A stretch of DNA of 64,000 nucleotides from Ktedonobacteria bacterium brp13 (lineage in GTDB: Bacteria > Chloroflexota > Ktedonobacteria > Ktedonobacterales > Ktedonobacteraceae), in contig AP024096.1 of the NCBI GenBank assembly GCA_015099395.1, forward strand, positions 186,001-250,000, read 5' to 3'. Below are positions 20,901 to 27,420 of the stretch, one piece after another; positions within the stretch are counted from its first letter, which is position 1, and each line of letters opens with the position of its first letter. The notes below the pieces were generated by a model. It did not search any database. It was not told where the DNA came from and saw only the letters and a list, made by a program, of their open reading frames with translations. A program made the translations under genes and the position numbers.

Positions 20901-22398
20901 CGACGTCAATAGAAAACGCTGCCCCAATGCCCTGGGAGAGCGCGGGATGACTCTGTCTGACTGTCAGTTCAATGTCCTGGGGATAGAGATTCCTGCCACG
21001 AATGATGATCAAGTCTTTCAAACGCCCGGAGATGAAAAGTTCTCCCTGGCAGAGAAAGCCGAGATCACCAGTGCGCATAAATGGCCCCTCTCCTGTTGGA
21101 AAAAGACGAGCCTGAAAAACCTGCCGGGTTGCATCAGGTCGCTGCCAGTAGCCCTGAGCTATACTGGGGCCTGCTATCCAGATTTCCCCTATCTGGTCAG
21201 GCTTACATGGCTTGCAGGTAGTAGGATCAACGATAACTATGCGCTGGCTCTCAGTACCAGATCCACAACCGACTAATCTCCTACTCTTCTCAGAAACACT
21301 ATCTGAGGCAAGCACGCGTTTCTCTGCCAGGGCAGCAGCATCAAAACTCTGCACGGTGGTGGGCGAGGCACTCATCGTACGAGAGACAAACAAAGTGGCT
21401 TCGGCCAACCCATAACAGGGAGAAAATACTTCTTTACGAAAACCACAAGGCTCGAACGTCGTAGCGAAAAGCTCCAGGGTTTCTGACCGCACTGGCTCCG
21501 CGCCATTTAATAAGCAGTTTAGACTGCTCAGATTCAGCGTCGCAAGTTGTTCTGCCGTCACTTTATTGGCGCACAGTTCAAAAGCAAAATTCGGCCCGAA
21601 TGTAAAAGTAGCCTGATAGCGTGTAATGGCCTGAAGCCAGCGGAGAGGGTTTTGTGAAAAGGCAACAGGCGACATGAGAACCATAGGAAAACCCGTTGTC
21701 AATGGCAGCACTGCGCCAGCAATTAACCCCATATCATGGTAGAGCGGACACCAGCTTACTCCACGAGTCTTAGAAGTAAGTAGCCAGGCTTGCTGGATAA
21801 GGAAAGTGTTATGTAAGAGATTTCCATGAGAGACCATCACCCCTTTAGGCACGTCGGTAGAACCCGAGGTATATTGTAAAAAGGCCAGTGATTCTCTAGA
21901 TATATCTGTCTGCTGCCAGTTATCAGCTAGATCATTCGGGAGAAGATCGGTCGCCTCCCAATGGAGGGATTGTAATTCCGGATAATCAACAAATTGGTTC
22001 TGGAGCGTAGAGAGTATCTGCCCTGTAGTTAAGGCTATTGTCGGTTGCGCATCCGCCAGAATAGCTGAGATACGGTTCATGTGGCGATTCCGCGCGGGGG
22101 GATAGACTGGCACGGCTATAGTTCCTGCGTACAGGCAGCCCCAAAATGCTGCTATATAGTCTAAACCAGCCGAATAAAGCAGAACCGCGCGTTCACCACG
22201 AGCTTTGAGTTCCTGAAGTCGGGCTGCGATACGACAGGCCCAACGATCCAATTCTGCATATGTAATATGGACCTCTTCAGTCTCCCCATCAACCAGAAAA
22301 GTAAAGGCTCTCTGTTCAGATTGATTTTTGGCTCTCCACTGCAGTATTTCTACGAGAGAGCCAGGATCAAATGGTAGAGAAGAAATGATTTTATTCAT
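8998..22398 (-). CDS. Hybrid FAAL-PKS-aminotransferase-NRPS megasynthase
   Basis: 4466 residues. Domains in order: fatty acyl-AMP ligase (1-590; YTSGSTDVPKG at 176); ACP (Ser636 in GLDSL); ketosynthase (690-1115; Cys860, His995, His1035); acyltransferase (1218-1510; GHSVGEY, HAFH at 1411, malonyl type); ACP (Ser1659); PLP aminotransferase of the glutamate-semialdehyde type (1810-2260; Lys2106 in YGKIVGGG); C (2310-2720; NHIIADG); A1 (2760-3270; pocket D-I-L-Q-L-G-M-V-W-K, glycine); T1 (GGDS); a short E-domain remnant (3364-3375); C2 (3390-3830; FHHLLLDG); A2 (3850-4350; pocket about D-V-F-A-I-G-V-T-W-K, no confident substrate); T2 (GGDS, about 4385) and a helical tail. No KR lies between KS and aminotransferase, so the beta-keto group is aminated, as in MycA/ItuA and McyE. 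Start ATG follows AGGAGA. No PPTase, MbtH or exporter is adjacent. Confidence 0.96.
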   Translation of the reverse strand: MNKIISSLPFDPGSLVEILQWRAKNQSEQRAFTFLVDGETEEVHITYAELDRWACRIAARLQELKARGERAVLLYSAGLDYIAAFWGCLYAGTIAVPVYPPARNRHMNRISAILADAQPTIALTTGQILSTLQNQFVDYPELQSLHWEATDLLPNDLADNWQQTDISRESLAFLQYTSGSTDVPKGVMVSHGNLLHNTFLIQQAWLLTSKTRGVSWCPLYHDMGLIAGAVLPLTTGFPMVLMSPVAFSQNPLRWLQAITRYQATFTFGPNFAFELCANKVTAEQLATLNLSSLNCLLNGAEPVRSETLELFATTFEPCGFRKEVFSPCYGLAEATLFVSRTMSASPTTVQSFDAAALAEKRVLASDSVSEKSRRLVGCGSGTESQRIVIVDPTTCKPCKPDQIGEIWIAGPSIAQGYWQRPDATRQVFQARLFPTGEGPFMRTGDLGFLCQGELFISGRLKDLIIIRGRNLYPQDIELTVRQSHPALSQGIGAAFSIDVVGEERLVVVQELEKQHNEYNDKEIVNAIRRAIAVEQETEVYAVALLKKRSILRTSSGKIQRQACRQAFLDGTLDIESQWSADQVSQKQATTAGKQHDADHTSAVIIGWLVDQIAWRTKIDARHIDIRAPFEFYGLDSLAAVSISGEMERWLGCRLSPTLVYDYPSIERLACHIASEATTPIVTNWEKRGRLEEPIAVIGIGCRFPGGSSPEQFWQLLSSGTHAISEASPERLTINAQYDPQRTTSPIVRRAGFLEQVDQFDPRFFSISPREATLMDPQQRLLLEVAWEALEHGALSPERLAGTRTGVFIGVSNNDYSRLPGEVTQSNDTYAATGNALSIVANRLSYLLNLHGPSLAIDTACSSSLVALHLACQSLRLGESQIALAGGVNLILSPHTTQLFVQAQMLAEDGLCKTFDASADGYVRGEGCGIVVLKLYSKALQDGDSIMALIRGSAINQDGRSNGLTAPNGPAQQIVIREALRNANVMPAQISYVELHGTGTPLGDPIEVQALGTVLQEGRSSDNLCLLGSVKTNIGHLEAAAGIAGFIKVVLALQHETIPAHLHLKKLNPHIPSHTFLLDIPTNPQPWPRCDTRRLAGVSSFGFGGTNAHIILEEAPVASKGEANEFERPLHLLNLSAQSEKALRELARSFSKHLGNSSGTSLPDICFTASTGRSHFSHRLSVTVESLPQLEECLQTFVAGKKTRNMRYGYTQNQQRLPVAWLFTGQGSQYAGMGRQLYETQPTFRHALERCAEILTLHVNIPLFSLLFPEPGSSEQLHETIYTQPALFALEYSLAELWRSWGIRPDVVMGHSVGEYVAACVAGVFSLEDGLKLVAARGRLMQELTQEGQMVAVQANEAYVKQILLPYQDQCAIAAINAPEHIVIAGTKEAIQAISQRLTVEGIVIQALKVSHAFHSPLMEPMLNDFEQVARQVHYHAPRIPLVSSVSGQVLEETPGSQYWRAHTRQAVKFAAALSHLATIGNHIFIEVGPHPTLLVLGKNYQLEQESLWLPSLKRDQDDWQVLLESLGMLYTHGIPVDWEGFDHDYSRHRVQLPTYPFERKRYWKVPVQPEVYQVGQPPTANDSIQPYNLPTTVNQVEDLTREMIENNGNVIAPAAQPIPNLTRKDVILSTLVTTIGRLLQITPDEVESHTPLLELGADSLILANAVRSVEKTFGLTISIRLFFEELTTLDALATYIEQHTSLDLFPAEQQLNNSATTVQEPQAQVRSAMPEHLYTDGQMTPDRTAVERVMEQQLAVMAQLMERQLEVLRTEYIPKTITRQPATSTDQRFDLSASQPVAAPSSAKDGEQVFVPYQRIIADTFTGLNEHQQRHLAALIERYTQRTQRSKQLAQATRAVLADVRGVAGFRFSIKEMLYPIIAECSQGARIRDIDGNEYIDISMGFGVHLFGHNASFIMEALEKQLKRGIPLGPQALLAGRAAELLCALTGMERAAFMNSGTEAVMTALRLARTATQRKKIALFAGSYHGSFDGVLARIEQDGEQTHVVPMAPGVVPHMVEDVLVLDYGEPGSLEAIRTHAHELAAVLVEPVQSRHPDLQPAAFLQQLRLITQETGIALIFDEIITGFRIHPGGAQAWFGIEADIATYGKIVGGGMPIGIVAGKSAYMDGIDGGMWEYGDASYPQAETTFFAGTFCKHPLAMAAACAVLEELQSRGSSLQQKLNQRTTYLANSLNTFFGEEDVSIRVVHFGSLFRFAFSGNMDLLFYHLLEKGVYIWEGRNCFLSTAHTDDDIEYVIQAVKASIAEMRAGGFFPNGPSGGKQKRYNGVASLPSLPDLVSLSPTLEAHSNGHSTSSLEILTIPLTEAQKQFWVLSQLETDGLIAYNESIAMELRGSFRLTAMQQAFQYLVKRHEALRTTISPAGDVQHVLPAMDLKIPIIDLSHFPRAEIKAHLANYLREEGQYRFDLTRGPLIRVVVVKLEESQHVLQMTVNHIIADGWSIGVLMREVSTLYSSISKDVPCRLEPSLQFADYIRWQAQQECSEKHMVNETYWLGQFADTIPVLELPTDRPRSALKTYNGARQSSTIDKSLFERLKQLSKRQGCTPFMLLFAAYLAYIYRLTGQQDIVIGIPTAGRSLEGSENLIGHCVNMTPVRSRVDGNVLWTEHLSTVKQVLLAVYEHQEYPFAALLKKLNPPRDASRLPIVNVTFNMDRHVQLPSLFELESEPLTPPLRYTASDLSLNIIEVNGALLVDLDYNTDLFNEATAVRILGHYRTLLEGIVTQPEQRIADLSFLTQEEAHALLTTWSETSIDYTTEPFLPALIEAQVARTPDAIAFVVQDVLVGWEESLTYAQLNQQADVLASVLQNTYNIRPGEVIGLCLERSLDMVIGLLGILKCGGAYLPLDPMYPAERLAFMLQDSQASVVLTQADLLPQLPADQFQSICLPLPALPILKGPRPVLCPDQVAYVIYTSGSTGRPKGTMITHRNVRNFALSMQQRPGLTSQDVVLAVTSLSFDIAVLELLVPLTVGARIHLASRSTASDTLALISALERYQPTLLQTTPARWQMLLAAGWVGSPQLKILCGGEALSLDLAQKLRVRGASVWNMYGPTETTVWSSLCPIDERTEHVSIGRPIENTQLYVLDARLQPVPVGFTGELYIGGDGLAAGYLGRPDLTAERFIPHPFGAAGTRLYATGDVARYLADGCVDYLGRNDQQVKVRGFRIELGEIESILGQHHEVRECLVLAREDLPGEKRLVAYLIPVAADRQPSTSELRSYLATRLPEYMLPAVFVVLSCWPVTPNGKVDRGVLPAPEQERPVLHMPFVAPRTPTEEALAEIWQEVLGLREVGIHDNFFESGGDSILAIQIMLRAQGRGLHLRSKDLFVHQTIAALATVVGQTAVNSAEQGLAPGVVPLIPIQHWLTQEQMDRVIGERRDIEDIYPLSPMQQGMLFHSLYDPALDVYFCQGSWNLLGPLQRTAFEAAWQQVVACHPILRTAFAWIHLDQPMQLVSQEARVPFTYLDWRELPVEEQEARVAAFMEEDQKRGFELSVAPLMRLTLIQLKPDSYRFIWSFHHLLLDGWSISLLLRDVLISYQSALHQQITHLERGRSYKDYINWLARQDLAAAEIFWRQELQGFPVATPLGVECLVPAKSKAQEPYGECQWQMPANLLTQLHKMAQFCKVTLNTVLQGAWALLLSRYSGETDVVFGTVVSGRPETLAGVENMVGLFINTLPTRVQVPENAQIAFWLQQMQDHQSEARQYAYTPLWQIRRWNKLDGQQPLFKSLFVFENYPMDISQQMLEGLTIEDVSQRVATNYPLNIVVFPKEAFLFKLNYDAQHFDAETITRMLGHYQTLLEGIVAYPEQRISDLSLVTKEEYYALCVRENTTGVDPTTEPGVLTIFKQQVQRTPDAVAVIYEQEQLTYSQLNVRANQLAHFLGKAGVQPGVLVGICLQRSLDMVTAFLGVLKAGGAYVPLDPSYPQERLNTIINDAAMPIILTKQSLIEQLSFSGQIISLDEQQDQITNEPLNEPVNQVQVHDLAYVIYTSGSTGKPKGVMVEHVGLGNLARALVQTFAVKANDRVLQFASLSFDVWIFETLMTLCSGATLCLGSWETLLPGPPLAQFLREQAITLAAMTPTALALLPVDNFPSLRSLISGGEACSAALVSRWKKHVAFFNVYGPTETTTWATVMNCAGIDQTPPIGHPIANMQAYVLDRYLRLVPAGIPGELYLAGVGLARGYLHHPEATAEKFLPHPFSTLPGARLYKTGDIVRYHEDGTLEYLERHDYQVKIHGFRIELGEIESILGQHREVRECLVLAREDLPGEKRLVAYLIPVAADRQPSTSELRSYLATRLPEYMLPAVFVVLSCWPVTPNGKVDRSALPAPEQERPVLHTPFVAPRTPTEQVLAEIWQEVLGLQQVGIHDNFFESGGDSILATQITSRISSLLQVDFPLRELFSSEAATIAGIAEYIEHSRQEMLVEQEQIAQLLERVQSLSDEEVSDLLDNFVPKEM
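9237..9650 (-). repeat. A-domain C-terminal subdomain plus T, copy 2
   Basis: This part of module 2 matches copies 1 and 3 almost base for base, but only up to the A8 motif (GFRIELGEIE). Upstream of about 9650 the A2 core is unrelated at the DNA level. The breakpoint sits at the hinge between the A core and its C-terminal subdomain, a natural recombination joint. Confidence 0.9.
12440..14225 (-). repeat. A-T segment copy 3 (module 1 of the megasynthase)
   Basis: Partner of 5790-7585. Long runs, for example around 13600-13750 against 6960-7110, differ by about one base per hundred, pointing to a recent duplication or ongoing gene conversion. Confidence 0.9.
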
Positions 22399-22496
22399 AA
22401 TATCGTCTCCTAAATTAACCCACAGTGTTTGGCTCTAGCTGATCGAGCAGCCACAACCACCATTGTCAGTGGAGAGCAGTGAGCAAATGCAAGTTT

Positions 22497-22860
22497 TTAA
22501 GCAATCAACGTGAGTGCCCACCACCCCTCATCATCATAGCCATTGTCATTAATAAAATTGCCGCTCGCGTTCTGATCGTAGGTATCGGTCATGGCATAGC
22601 CAATTCCATGCCGTTGGTGCGTGCATATATATTTTCCAATGCATCAACAGCATTGGACCATTGCCAACGAGCCATAGGATTCCAGTTGCCGCTATCGATG
22701 CTATACCAGTTTTGCAAGGCAACGGCAGCCTATTCATCATTCGCATTATAATCTGTTCCGGGACCGGGAGCAGCCTGCACGAGTCCATATGGCAAAAGCA
22801 GGATGGACAGACATGCGGTAGACATGATAAGGATGAGCCGAAATAACCGTTCGCATCGCA
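22497..22860 (-). pseudogene. GH76 (alpha-1,6-mannanase-type) relic with signal peptide
   Basis: A hydrophobic signal-like segment ending LLLPYGLVQAA (ATG candidate 22825) is followed by a TAG at 22730-22732. The frame then continues as AAVALQNWYSIDSGNW and RWQWSNAVDALENIY. After a frame change it continues as GIGYAMTDTYDQN and NFINDNGYDDEGWWALTL, ending at a TAA at 22497-22499. The NFIND...YDDEGWWAL block is the hallmark of secreted glycoside hydrolase family 76. Only the first third of such an enzyme remains, with one stop and one frameshift, so it is dead. The rest of 22399-23150 shows nothing else I can support. Confidence 0.65.
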
Positions 22861-23154
22861 GTATTCCTCCATAAATACATATGCGCGCGAGCCAGAAAGT
22901 AGTTTGCTGGATATGATCGAGGTAAAAAAGGCAGTGAAGAAACGACATCAGGTGTCACTTGAAATACCTGATGAAAGAACAATAAAAGCAAATATTGATC
23001 ATTAAGAAATAATAACATAATATGTTCTGCTTTGTCAATTAGCGCGCAATAAATCCAGGCTTTCCAAATCATCTCAATGTATTACTGCTCACGTAAGTAA
23101 TGAATATCACGTAATACCCTGGCATCCCTCTGTCTGGACAATCACTTCTACTAC

Positions 23155-23183
23155 TTGACTCCTTATCTACTTTCATTTATATT
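23155..23183 (+). promoter_or_regulatory. Sigma70-type promoter
   Basis: TTGACT at 23155-23160, a 17-bp spacer, and TATATT at 23178-23183. It points at the small gene starting 23318, leaving a leader of about 130 nt. Confidence 0.55.
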
Positions 23184-23317
23184 ACTTTGGATAGATATGC
23201 GGCCGCTTAGTCTGAGGAAGCATATAGAAGAGCAAGCAAAGCGGCGTGTATGACTTTTCCTGGTGAGAGCATTTGAGTTATATCTCATCCCTATCGAAAT
23301 GAAAAGGAGTATTCCTC

Positions 23318-23652
23318 ATGGACAATCTTGTACAATATCTCTCAGAAAGAGAGCGCCCGATAATAGTAGGTGGCCCCAACCCTTCACTGGAAGAGTTAAA
23401 AAACGCATCGAAGATATAGGTTATGTCTTTATTAAATTTACCGAGACGCAAGGGGGAACAGACCTGGGCGTACATCTTGATAGGAGCGCCTTGGATTTCA
23501 GTCAGGCTAATTTTGAGCAACCGAGAGGAATAGTTCATATAGAAGGGACATTAAACCTCAACTATATTAATGTTCGTTGTGTGGCTGATATCAATTTATC
23601 AACTTTGAGTGGTATGGGACGCCTTATCGTCCTAGAAGACGTAAAAATATAA
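23318..23652 (+). CDS. Small unknown protein requiring a -1 frameshift
   Basis: ATG 23318 follows AAAAGGAG and opens MDNLVQYLSERERPII, ending at a TAG (23417-23419) after 33 codons. The -1 frame then continues as RIEDIGYVFIKFTETQGG to GRLIVLEDVKI (stop ends 23652). The two frames meet at A-AAA-AAC (23398-23404), which is in exact X-XXY-YYZ register. A -1 slip there yields about 111 residues ending in a beta-rich region. An alternative continuous frame from a GTG at 23263 lacks a ribosome site and has an implausible start. I do not recognise the family. Options are programmed frameshifting, a one-base loss in an A7 run (decay), or a sequencing error. It is divergent from the lipopeptide genes. 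Confidence 0.55.
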
Positions 23653-23762
23653 TTGCTTTTTTATTTTTGCAATTGATACCAATAAATTCATTTTTAAAGT
23701 AATTCTGATCTTTGGCATCAATTCTGTGCCATCACCCAAAAGTGTGCTGAAGGGGGCCGAAT

Positions 23763-24917
23763 ATGCGTGTGTTAATCTCTGGAAGTGGTATTGCTGGGTT
23801 GACACTGGCCTACTGGTTACACCAGTATGGCCATACTCCACTTGTTATTGAGCAGGCCGAGGCTATCCGCCGTGGTGGATACGCTTTTGATTTTTATGGC
23901 ACTGGCTATGATGTCGCCGAACGCATGGGTCTTATTAGCACGTTGCAACAGCAACAGATTCGCCTCGACGCAATCTCTTATATGGGCGCTTCGGGCAAGC
24001 CATATGCTACACTGAATACCACATTGATGCGCAAGGTTATGCATGACAGATACATGAGCCTCATGCACTGGACACTTGAGGAAGCGCTATACAACACCAT
24101 TGTCAATGATGTCGAAGTACGCTATGGCCGCTCTCTCACGGCGGTCAAATCCAGCCCAGAAGAGGTTTCGGTAACCTTCAACGATGGAACTACTGAAGCT
24201 TATGATTTGCTTGTCGGAGCTGACGGCGTTCATTCTAACACACGCCACCTGGTCTTTAGAGCCGAGAAACACTTCCAGCACTATCTCGGCTACACCTTTG
24301 CCAGCTACCCCTTGCCAGATCACTATGGCATTGGCCGCAATTGGAACAATTATATCGAGCCTGGACGCTTAGCAAGCGCATATTGCAGCAACAACGATGG
24401 TGAGATTATTACCTTTCTCATATGGAAAACAGCAAACCAGGACTACATTCCACGAGAGCAGCGACTGGCACATTTACATCAAGTGTTTGCAGGCATGGGC
24501 TGGATTACATCGCGCCTGCTAGACGACGTTTCTGATTCTACCGCTATCTTCATGGACACGGTAACACAAATTCACATGCCTACCTGGCATAGTGGACGCG
24601 TTGTTCTTGTTGGTGATGCCTGTGGTTGCCCTACCCTGATTTCTGGACAAGGAGCATCAATGGCGATGGGAGGAGCCTACCTGTTAGCAAAAGCCTTACA
24701 CGAAACGTTCAATTACGAAGACGCGTTTCTCCGCTACGAGCAACAAGTGCGACCACATGTTGAGAAGCGGCAAAAGAAGACACAGGACTCCGCTAAGAGG
24801 TTTGATTCAAACAGCCTTCTGGGATTGTGCATACAACAACTGATGATGAGAATACTGCTGCGCGACTCCTTTATTAGGCTGCTTCGACAACACTTTGGAG
24901 GAGAAAGCATCTTGTAG
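23763..24917 (+). CDS. FAD-dependent monooxygenase (PHBH fold, TetX/UbiH-like)
   Basis: 384 residues. Likely hydroxylates an aromatic or polyketide-like small molecule using NAD(P)H and O2. Motifs in order: N-terminal GSGIAG dinucleotide fold (residues 7-12), Glu at the end of the second strand (VIEQAE), GADGVHSNTR in the middle, and LVGDACGCPTLISGQGASMAMGGA near 280, which is the second FAD motif. No signal peptide or membrane segment is visible. ATG 23763 is taken as the start because the Rossmann fold begins immediately after it. It lies 110 bp after the frameshifted small gene. A role in tailoring the nearby lipopeptide is possible but unproven; self-protection is another option for this family. 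Confidence 0.85.
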   Translation: MRVLISGSGIAGLTLAYWLHQYGHTPLVIEQAEAIRRGGYAFDFYGTGYDVAERMGLISTLQQQQIRLDAISYMGASGKPYATLNTTLMRKVMHDRYMSLMHWTLEEALYNTIVNDVEVRYGRSLTAVKSSPEEVSVTFNDGTTEAYDLLVGADGVHSNTRHLVFRAEKHFQHYLGYTFASYPLPDHYGIGRNWNNYIEPGRLASAYCSNNDGEIITFLIWKTANQDYIPREQRLAHLHQVFAGMGWITSRLLDDVSDSTAIFMDTVTQIHMPTWHSGRVVLVGDACGCPTLISGQGASMAMGGAYLLAKALHETFNYEDAFLRYEQQVRPHVEKRQKKTQDSAKRFDSNSLLGLCIQQLMMRILLRDSFIRLLRQHFGGESIL

Positions 24918-24919
24918 GG

Positions 24920-25260
24920 GTTCTGCCAGAGCTGAGTGAAATGATCTCCGTCATCTGGTTGTGTTGCAAAAACTATGACGAAGGTGCTCCGCAATTGATC
25001 ACCCATGTCGAAACCACTCAAGCTCCCATCACCGACGAACACTCCCTCCCCGCGATCCATGCCAGTCTGGCAGAGAGGAAACTCCTTCCAGGTCACCATC
25101 TCGTCGATGCAGGATATGTCACAATCGACAATCTTGTCCAGAGTCGGATTGACTCTGGAGTTGATCTGCTTGGCCCAACCCTCAAGACGCATTGGTATCA
25201 AGCGGAGACTGGCTATGACCTTACGCACTTCTCGATCGATTGGGAATATGCAGAGTCGCC
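24920..25260 (+). pseudogene. IS1182-type transposase fragment
   Basis: The frame reads NYDEGAPQLITHVETTQAP, then LPGHHLVDAGYVT, then GVDLLGPTLKTHWYQ and FSIDWE. This is the central DDE portion of IS1182/DUF772-type transposases: the ITHVETT strand and the LVDAGY strand carrying the second acidic residue. Both ends are missing, and it begins right after the monooxygenase stop. Beyond 25260 the frame no longer matches a transposase. Up to 25576 I see only a 12-bp inverted pair around agtcagccattt (25412 and 25510). Confidence 0.7.
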
Positions 25261-25334
25261 GAAAAAGCGAAAAAAAGAGGAGCATCTGTTTTGCAATGAA
25301 GGAAACCGGTGTAGATGTTGTTTGTTTTAAAAAT

Positions 25335-25369
25335 TTGGTTCATACACAAGTTTATACAGGTTTGGTGAA
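25335..25369 (+). repeat. Left arm of inverted repeat bracketing 25.3-28.2 kb
   Basis: Apart from a 10-bp insertion at 25349-25358, this 25-base sequence is the exact reverse complement of 28215-28239. The pair encloses the PQQ-repeat gene and the 151-residue gene. Confidence 0.75.
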
Positions 25370-25576
25370 AGCTCTTCCATAATCTCGTGAAAACGATAGA
25401 TTTTGTCAGGGAGTCAGCCATTTCCAACAAGGACACATCAAGAGTGAAAGTTTCTCTTAAAAGGATGTTGGTCGAGATTACTTTTCTTACTTCAGATGCG
25501 CCTCCTCGAAAAATGGCTGACTATCTCATAGGATGAAAGCGGTAAATACTCTCCCATCCGTTATTGAGCCTTCAGT

Positions 25577-27256
25577 TCATAAGTCGTCTGGCAAGAGACC
25601 GTACACCGCCAGACGACGTGAGAAACTAGCCATATATACTTTTCCGTTCGCAATAGTGGGTGCGCAAAACTTCGCGAAGTTCCCGATATCATCTCGATGC
25701 TCGTTCTGTTTACTGTTCCATAGCTCTCTTGTCAGGTCGGAGGCGTCGTAGGCACGTAGTATGCCCTCCACTGTGGCATGAATAGCACTGGCACGGTAAG
25801 GGTGCGAGGCCCATAGAATGCCGCTTCCCGCAGTATTGCCGTTGGCTGAAATAGATAACATTCCTCCTGGCATCCCCGGCGACCCTCCGGGCACACCTAC
25901 TGGCGTAGTTGTGGTGCTCTGTGAAATGGGTGTCGTTTGGAATCGCCCGTTGATCAGTTGGTAGGCCCTCAGAAAAGCGTTTTCGGGCCAGACGTAGACC
26001 CAGGGACCGTGCGGACCATTCCAGTAGACCAGGCCACCATGAATATGATGATCTTGTTCAACGTAGAAGCTCTGGACGATCTGGCTGTCGCTAGCGGCAT
26101 TGAAATGGCCCATATTGTCCTTGTTAAGCAGATAAAATTTTCCTTCTTTCCCACCTCCAATCAGCAGGCTCGTGCCGGGAATCAGCAATGCGCCAGAGGA
26201 ACCAATGTCGATATCGGCCTGACTGAGAGCCTCTGTGTTAAAGGGAGCGAACCAGTCAGCGAGTGTGAGGTCAGGCTGAAGTTTCACGAAACAGCCACCC
26301 AGTGCTGATCCATCTTGTTGAAAGGTACCATTGCCGGTCATGAAGTAAATGTTGTTTTCACTATCTGCATTCGGTCCTTGCCCGGCCATCCAAATACCCC
26401 CTTCCGACCCGTTGGACGTGTCATTATAAATACCAACTCGGTGTAACGTTGTGGCGTTGTAGGCAAAGACCCATCCGTGATAAGGGTCCTGATCTCCATA
26501 CGATGCAAAGGCAATATAGATAACGTCGTTGGTCAGCAGCAGGGCCGCACGCTGAAGTTGTCTATGGGGGATGAAGGGGACTACCCCGTCCACACTGCCT
26601 TCGCCAGTCCCCCGGACACACGTCTCTAGTTGTACTGGTCCACCAAATCTCTCCGCCCCAGTTGCCAGGTCCAAAGCATGCAGTCGGTGGGCATACACGT
26701 CTCCAACTTTGGTGAAGGCGACAGCGTAAAGGGTACTGTGGGCGAGCGAGATGACGGGGGTACTGACGATCCCAACCTCGTCAACGATATCTTTATAACC
26801 AGCAAAAAGTGAGAAGGCTGTTTGTAAATCCTGTGTTCCCAGTTGTTTAAAAAGTGAGAAGATACTCAAAGGATTTTTCAGCAGAACGCTCACCAGTAGC
26901 CGCAGAGCTGCCAATAGACCGCTACGAGGACCAATATTGGGGTCAGGGAGAGAGACCGAAGGCCCCAGCGAAACATGCCAGAGTGGTGCTGCAGCATGCG
27001 GATCGTCGGCATCGAAGGCATAGACAGAGTTATGCATCGTTGCCACATACACCACATTGTGAATGCCTTTATTGGGGATAATGACATTGCCAACATATAA
27101 CGGTTGGGCATAGATATGCCCGTCTACCTGACGTTCGAACAGCTTGCCAAACCGTTGTGAATTCACATTGAAGGTGTTGAGTTGAACCTCTCGAAGATTT
27201 GCGCCGGTACGACTGTTGTCATTGTGCTGAGTGAGCACACAGATCATCTCAACCAT
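25577..27256 (-). CDS. PQQ-binding-like beta-propeller repeat protein
   Basis: 559 residues from ATG 27256, chosen over the open frame to 27340 because AAAGGGAGC lies just upstream and the family-typical start (LTQHNDNSRTGANL) follows. Repeated strands such as GHIYAQPLYVGNV, VVYVATMHNSVYAFDAD, IYFMTGNGTF, GKFYLLNKDNMG and ILRAYDASD mark a BamB/PQQ-dehydrogenase-like propeller. No signal peptide, lipobox or haem motif is visible, so secretion and PQQ binding are not supported. It is downstream of the 151-residue gene on the same strand, separated by a strong hairpin. Function unknown. Confidence 0.75.
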   Translation of the reverse strand: MVEMICVLTQHNDNSRTGANLREVQLNTFNVNSQRFGKLFERQVDGHIYAQPLYVGNVIIPNKGIHNVVYVATMHNSVYAFDADDPHAAAPLWHVSLGPSVSLPDPNIGPRSGLLAALRLLVSVLLKNPLSIFSLFKQLGTQDLQTAFSLFAGYKDIVDEVGIVSTPVISLAHSTLYAVAFTKVGDVYAHRLHALDLATGAERFGGPVQLETCVRGTGEGSVDGVVPFIPHRQLQRAALLLTNDVIYIAFASYGDQDPYHGWVFAYNATTLHRVGIYNDTSNGSEGGIWMAGQGPNADSENNIYFMTGNGTFQQDGSALGGCFVKLQPDLTLADWFAPFNTEALSQADIDIGSSGALLIPGTSLLIGGGKEGKFYLLNKDNMGHFNAASDSQIVQSFYVEQDHHIHGGLVYWNGPHGPWVYVWPENAFLRAYQLINGRFQTTPISQSTTTTPVGVPGGSPGMPGGMLSISANGNTAGSGILWASHPYRASAIHATVEGILRAYDASDLTRELWNSKQNEHRDDIGNFAKFCAPTIANGKVYMASFSRRLAVYGLLPDDL

Positions 27257-27281
27257 AGTGAAGCTCCCTTTGTGAAACAGA

Positions 27282-27336
27282 AGTCTGAGGATCATCGGCA
27301 CAAAAAAAGTGATTGAAGGCCGATGATCCTCAGACT
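27282..27336 (-). repeat. Perfect 18-bp inverted repeat (hairpin)
   Basis: Arms 27282-27299 and 27319-27336 pair without mismatch around a 19-nt loop. It stands between the 151-residue gene and the propeller gene. No T-run follows on either strand, so it is not a classical terminator; mRNA processing, attenuation or an element end are possible. Confidence 0.85.
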
Positions 27337-27420
27337 CCAAGTCTCACTTAAGAGGTTTCTTTTTACTAACACATCCCTAAAGTTCAGAATGAGCCATGCT
27401 TTTCTCTAGCCTGGCTATAA

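Noticed and set aside
24734..25285. 183-codon minus-strand ORF
   Set aside because: It overlaps the end of the FAD monooxygenase and is antisense to the transposase relic; no motif and no start signal.
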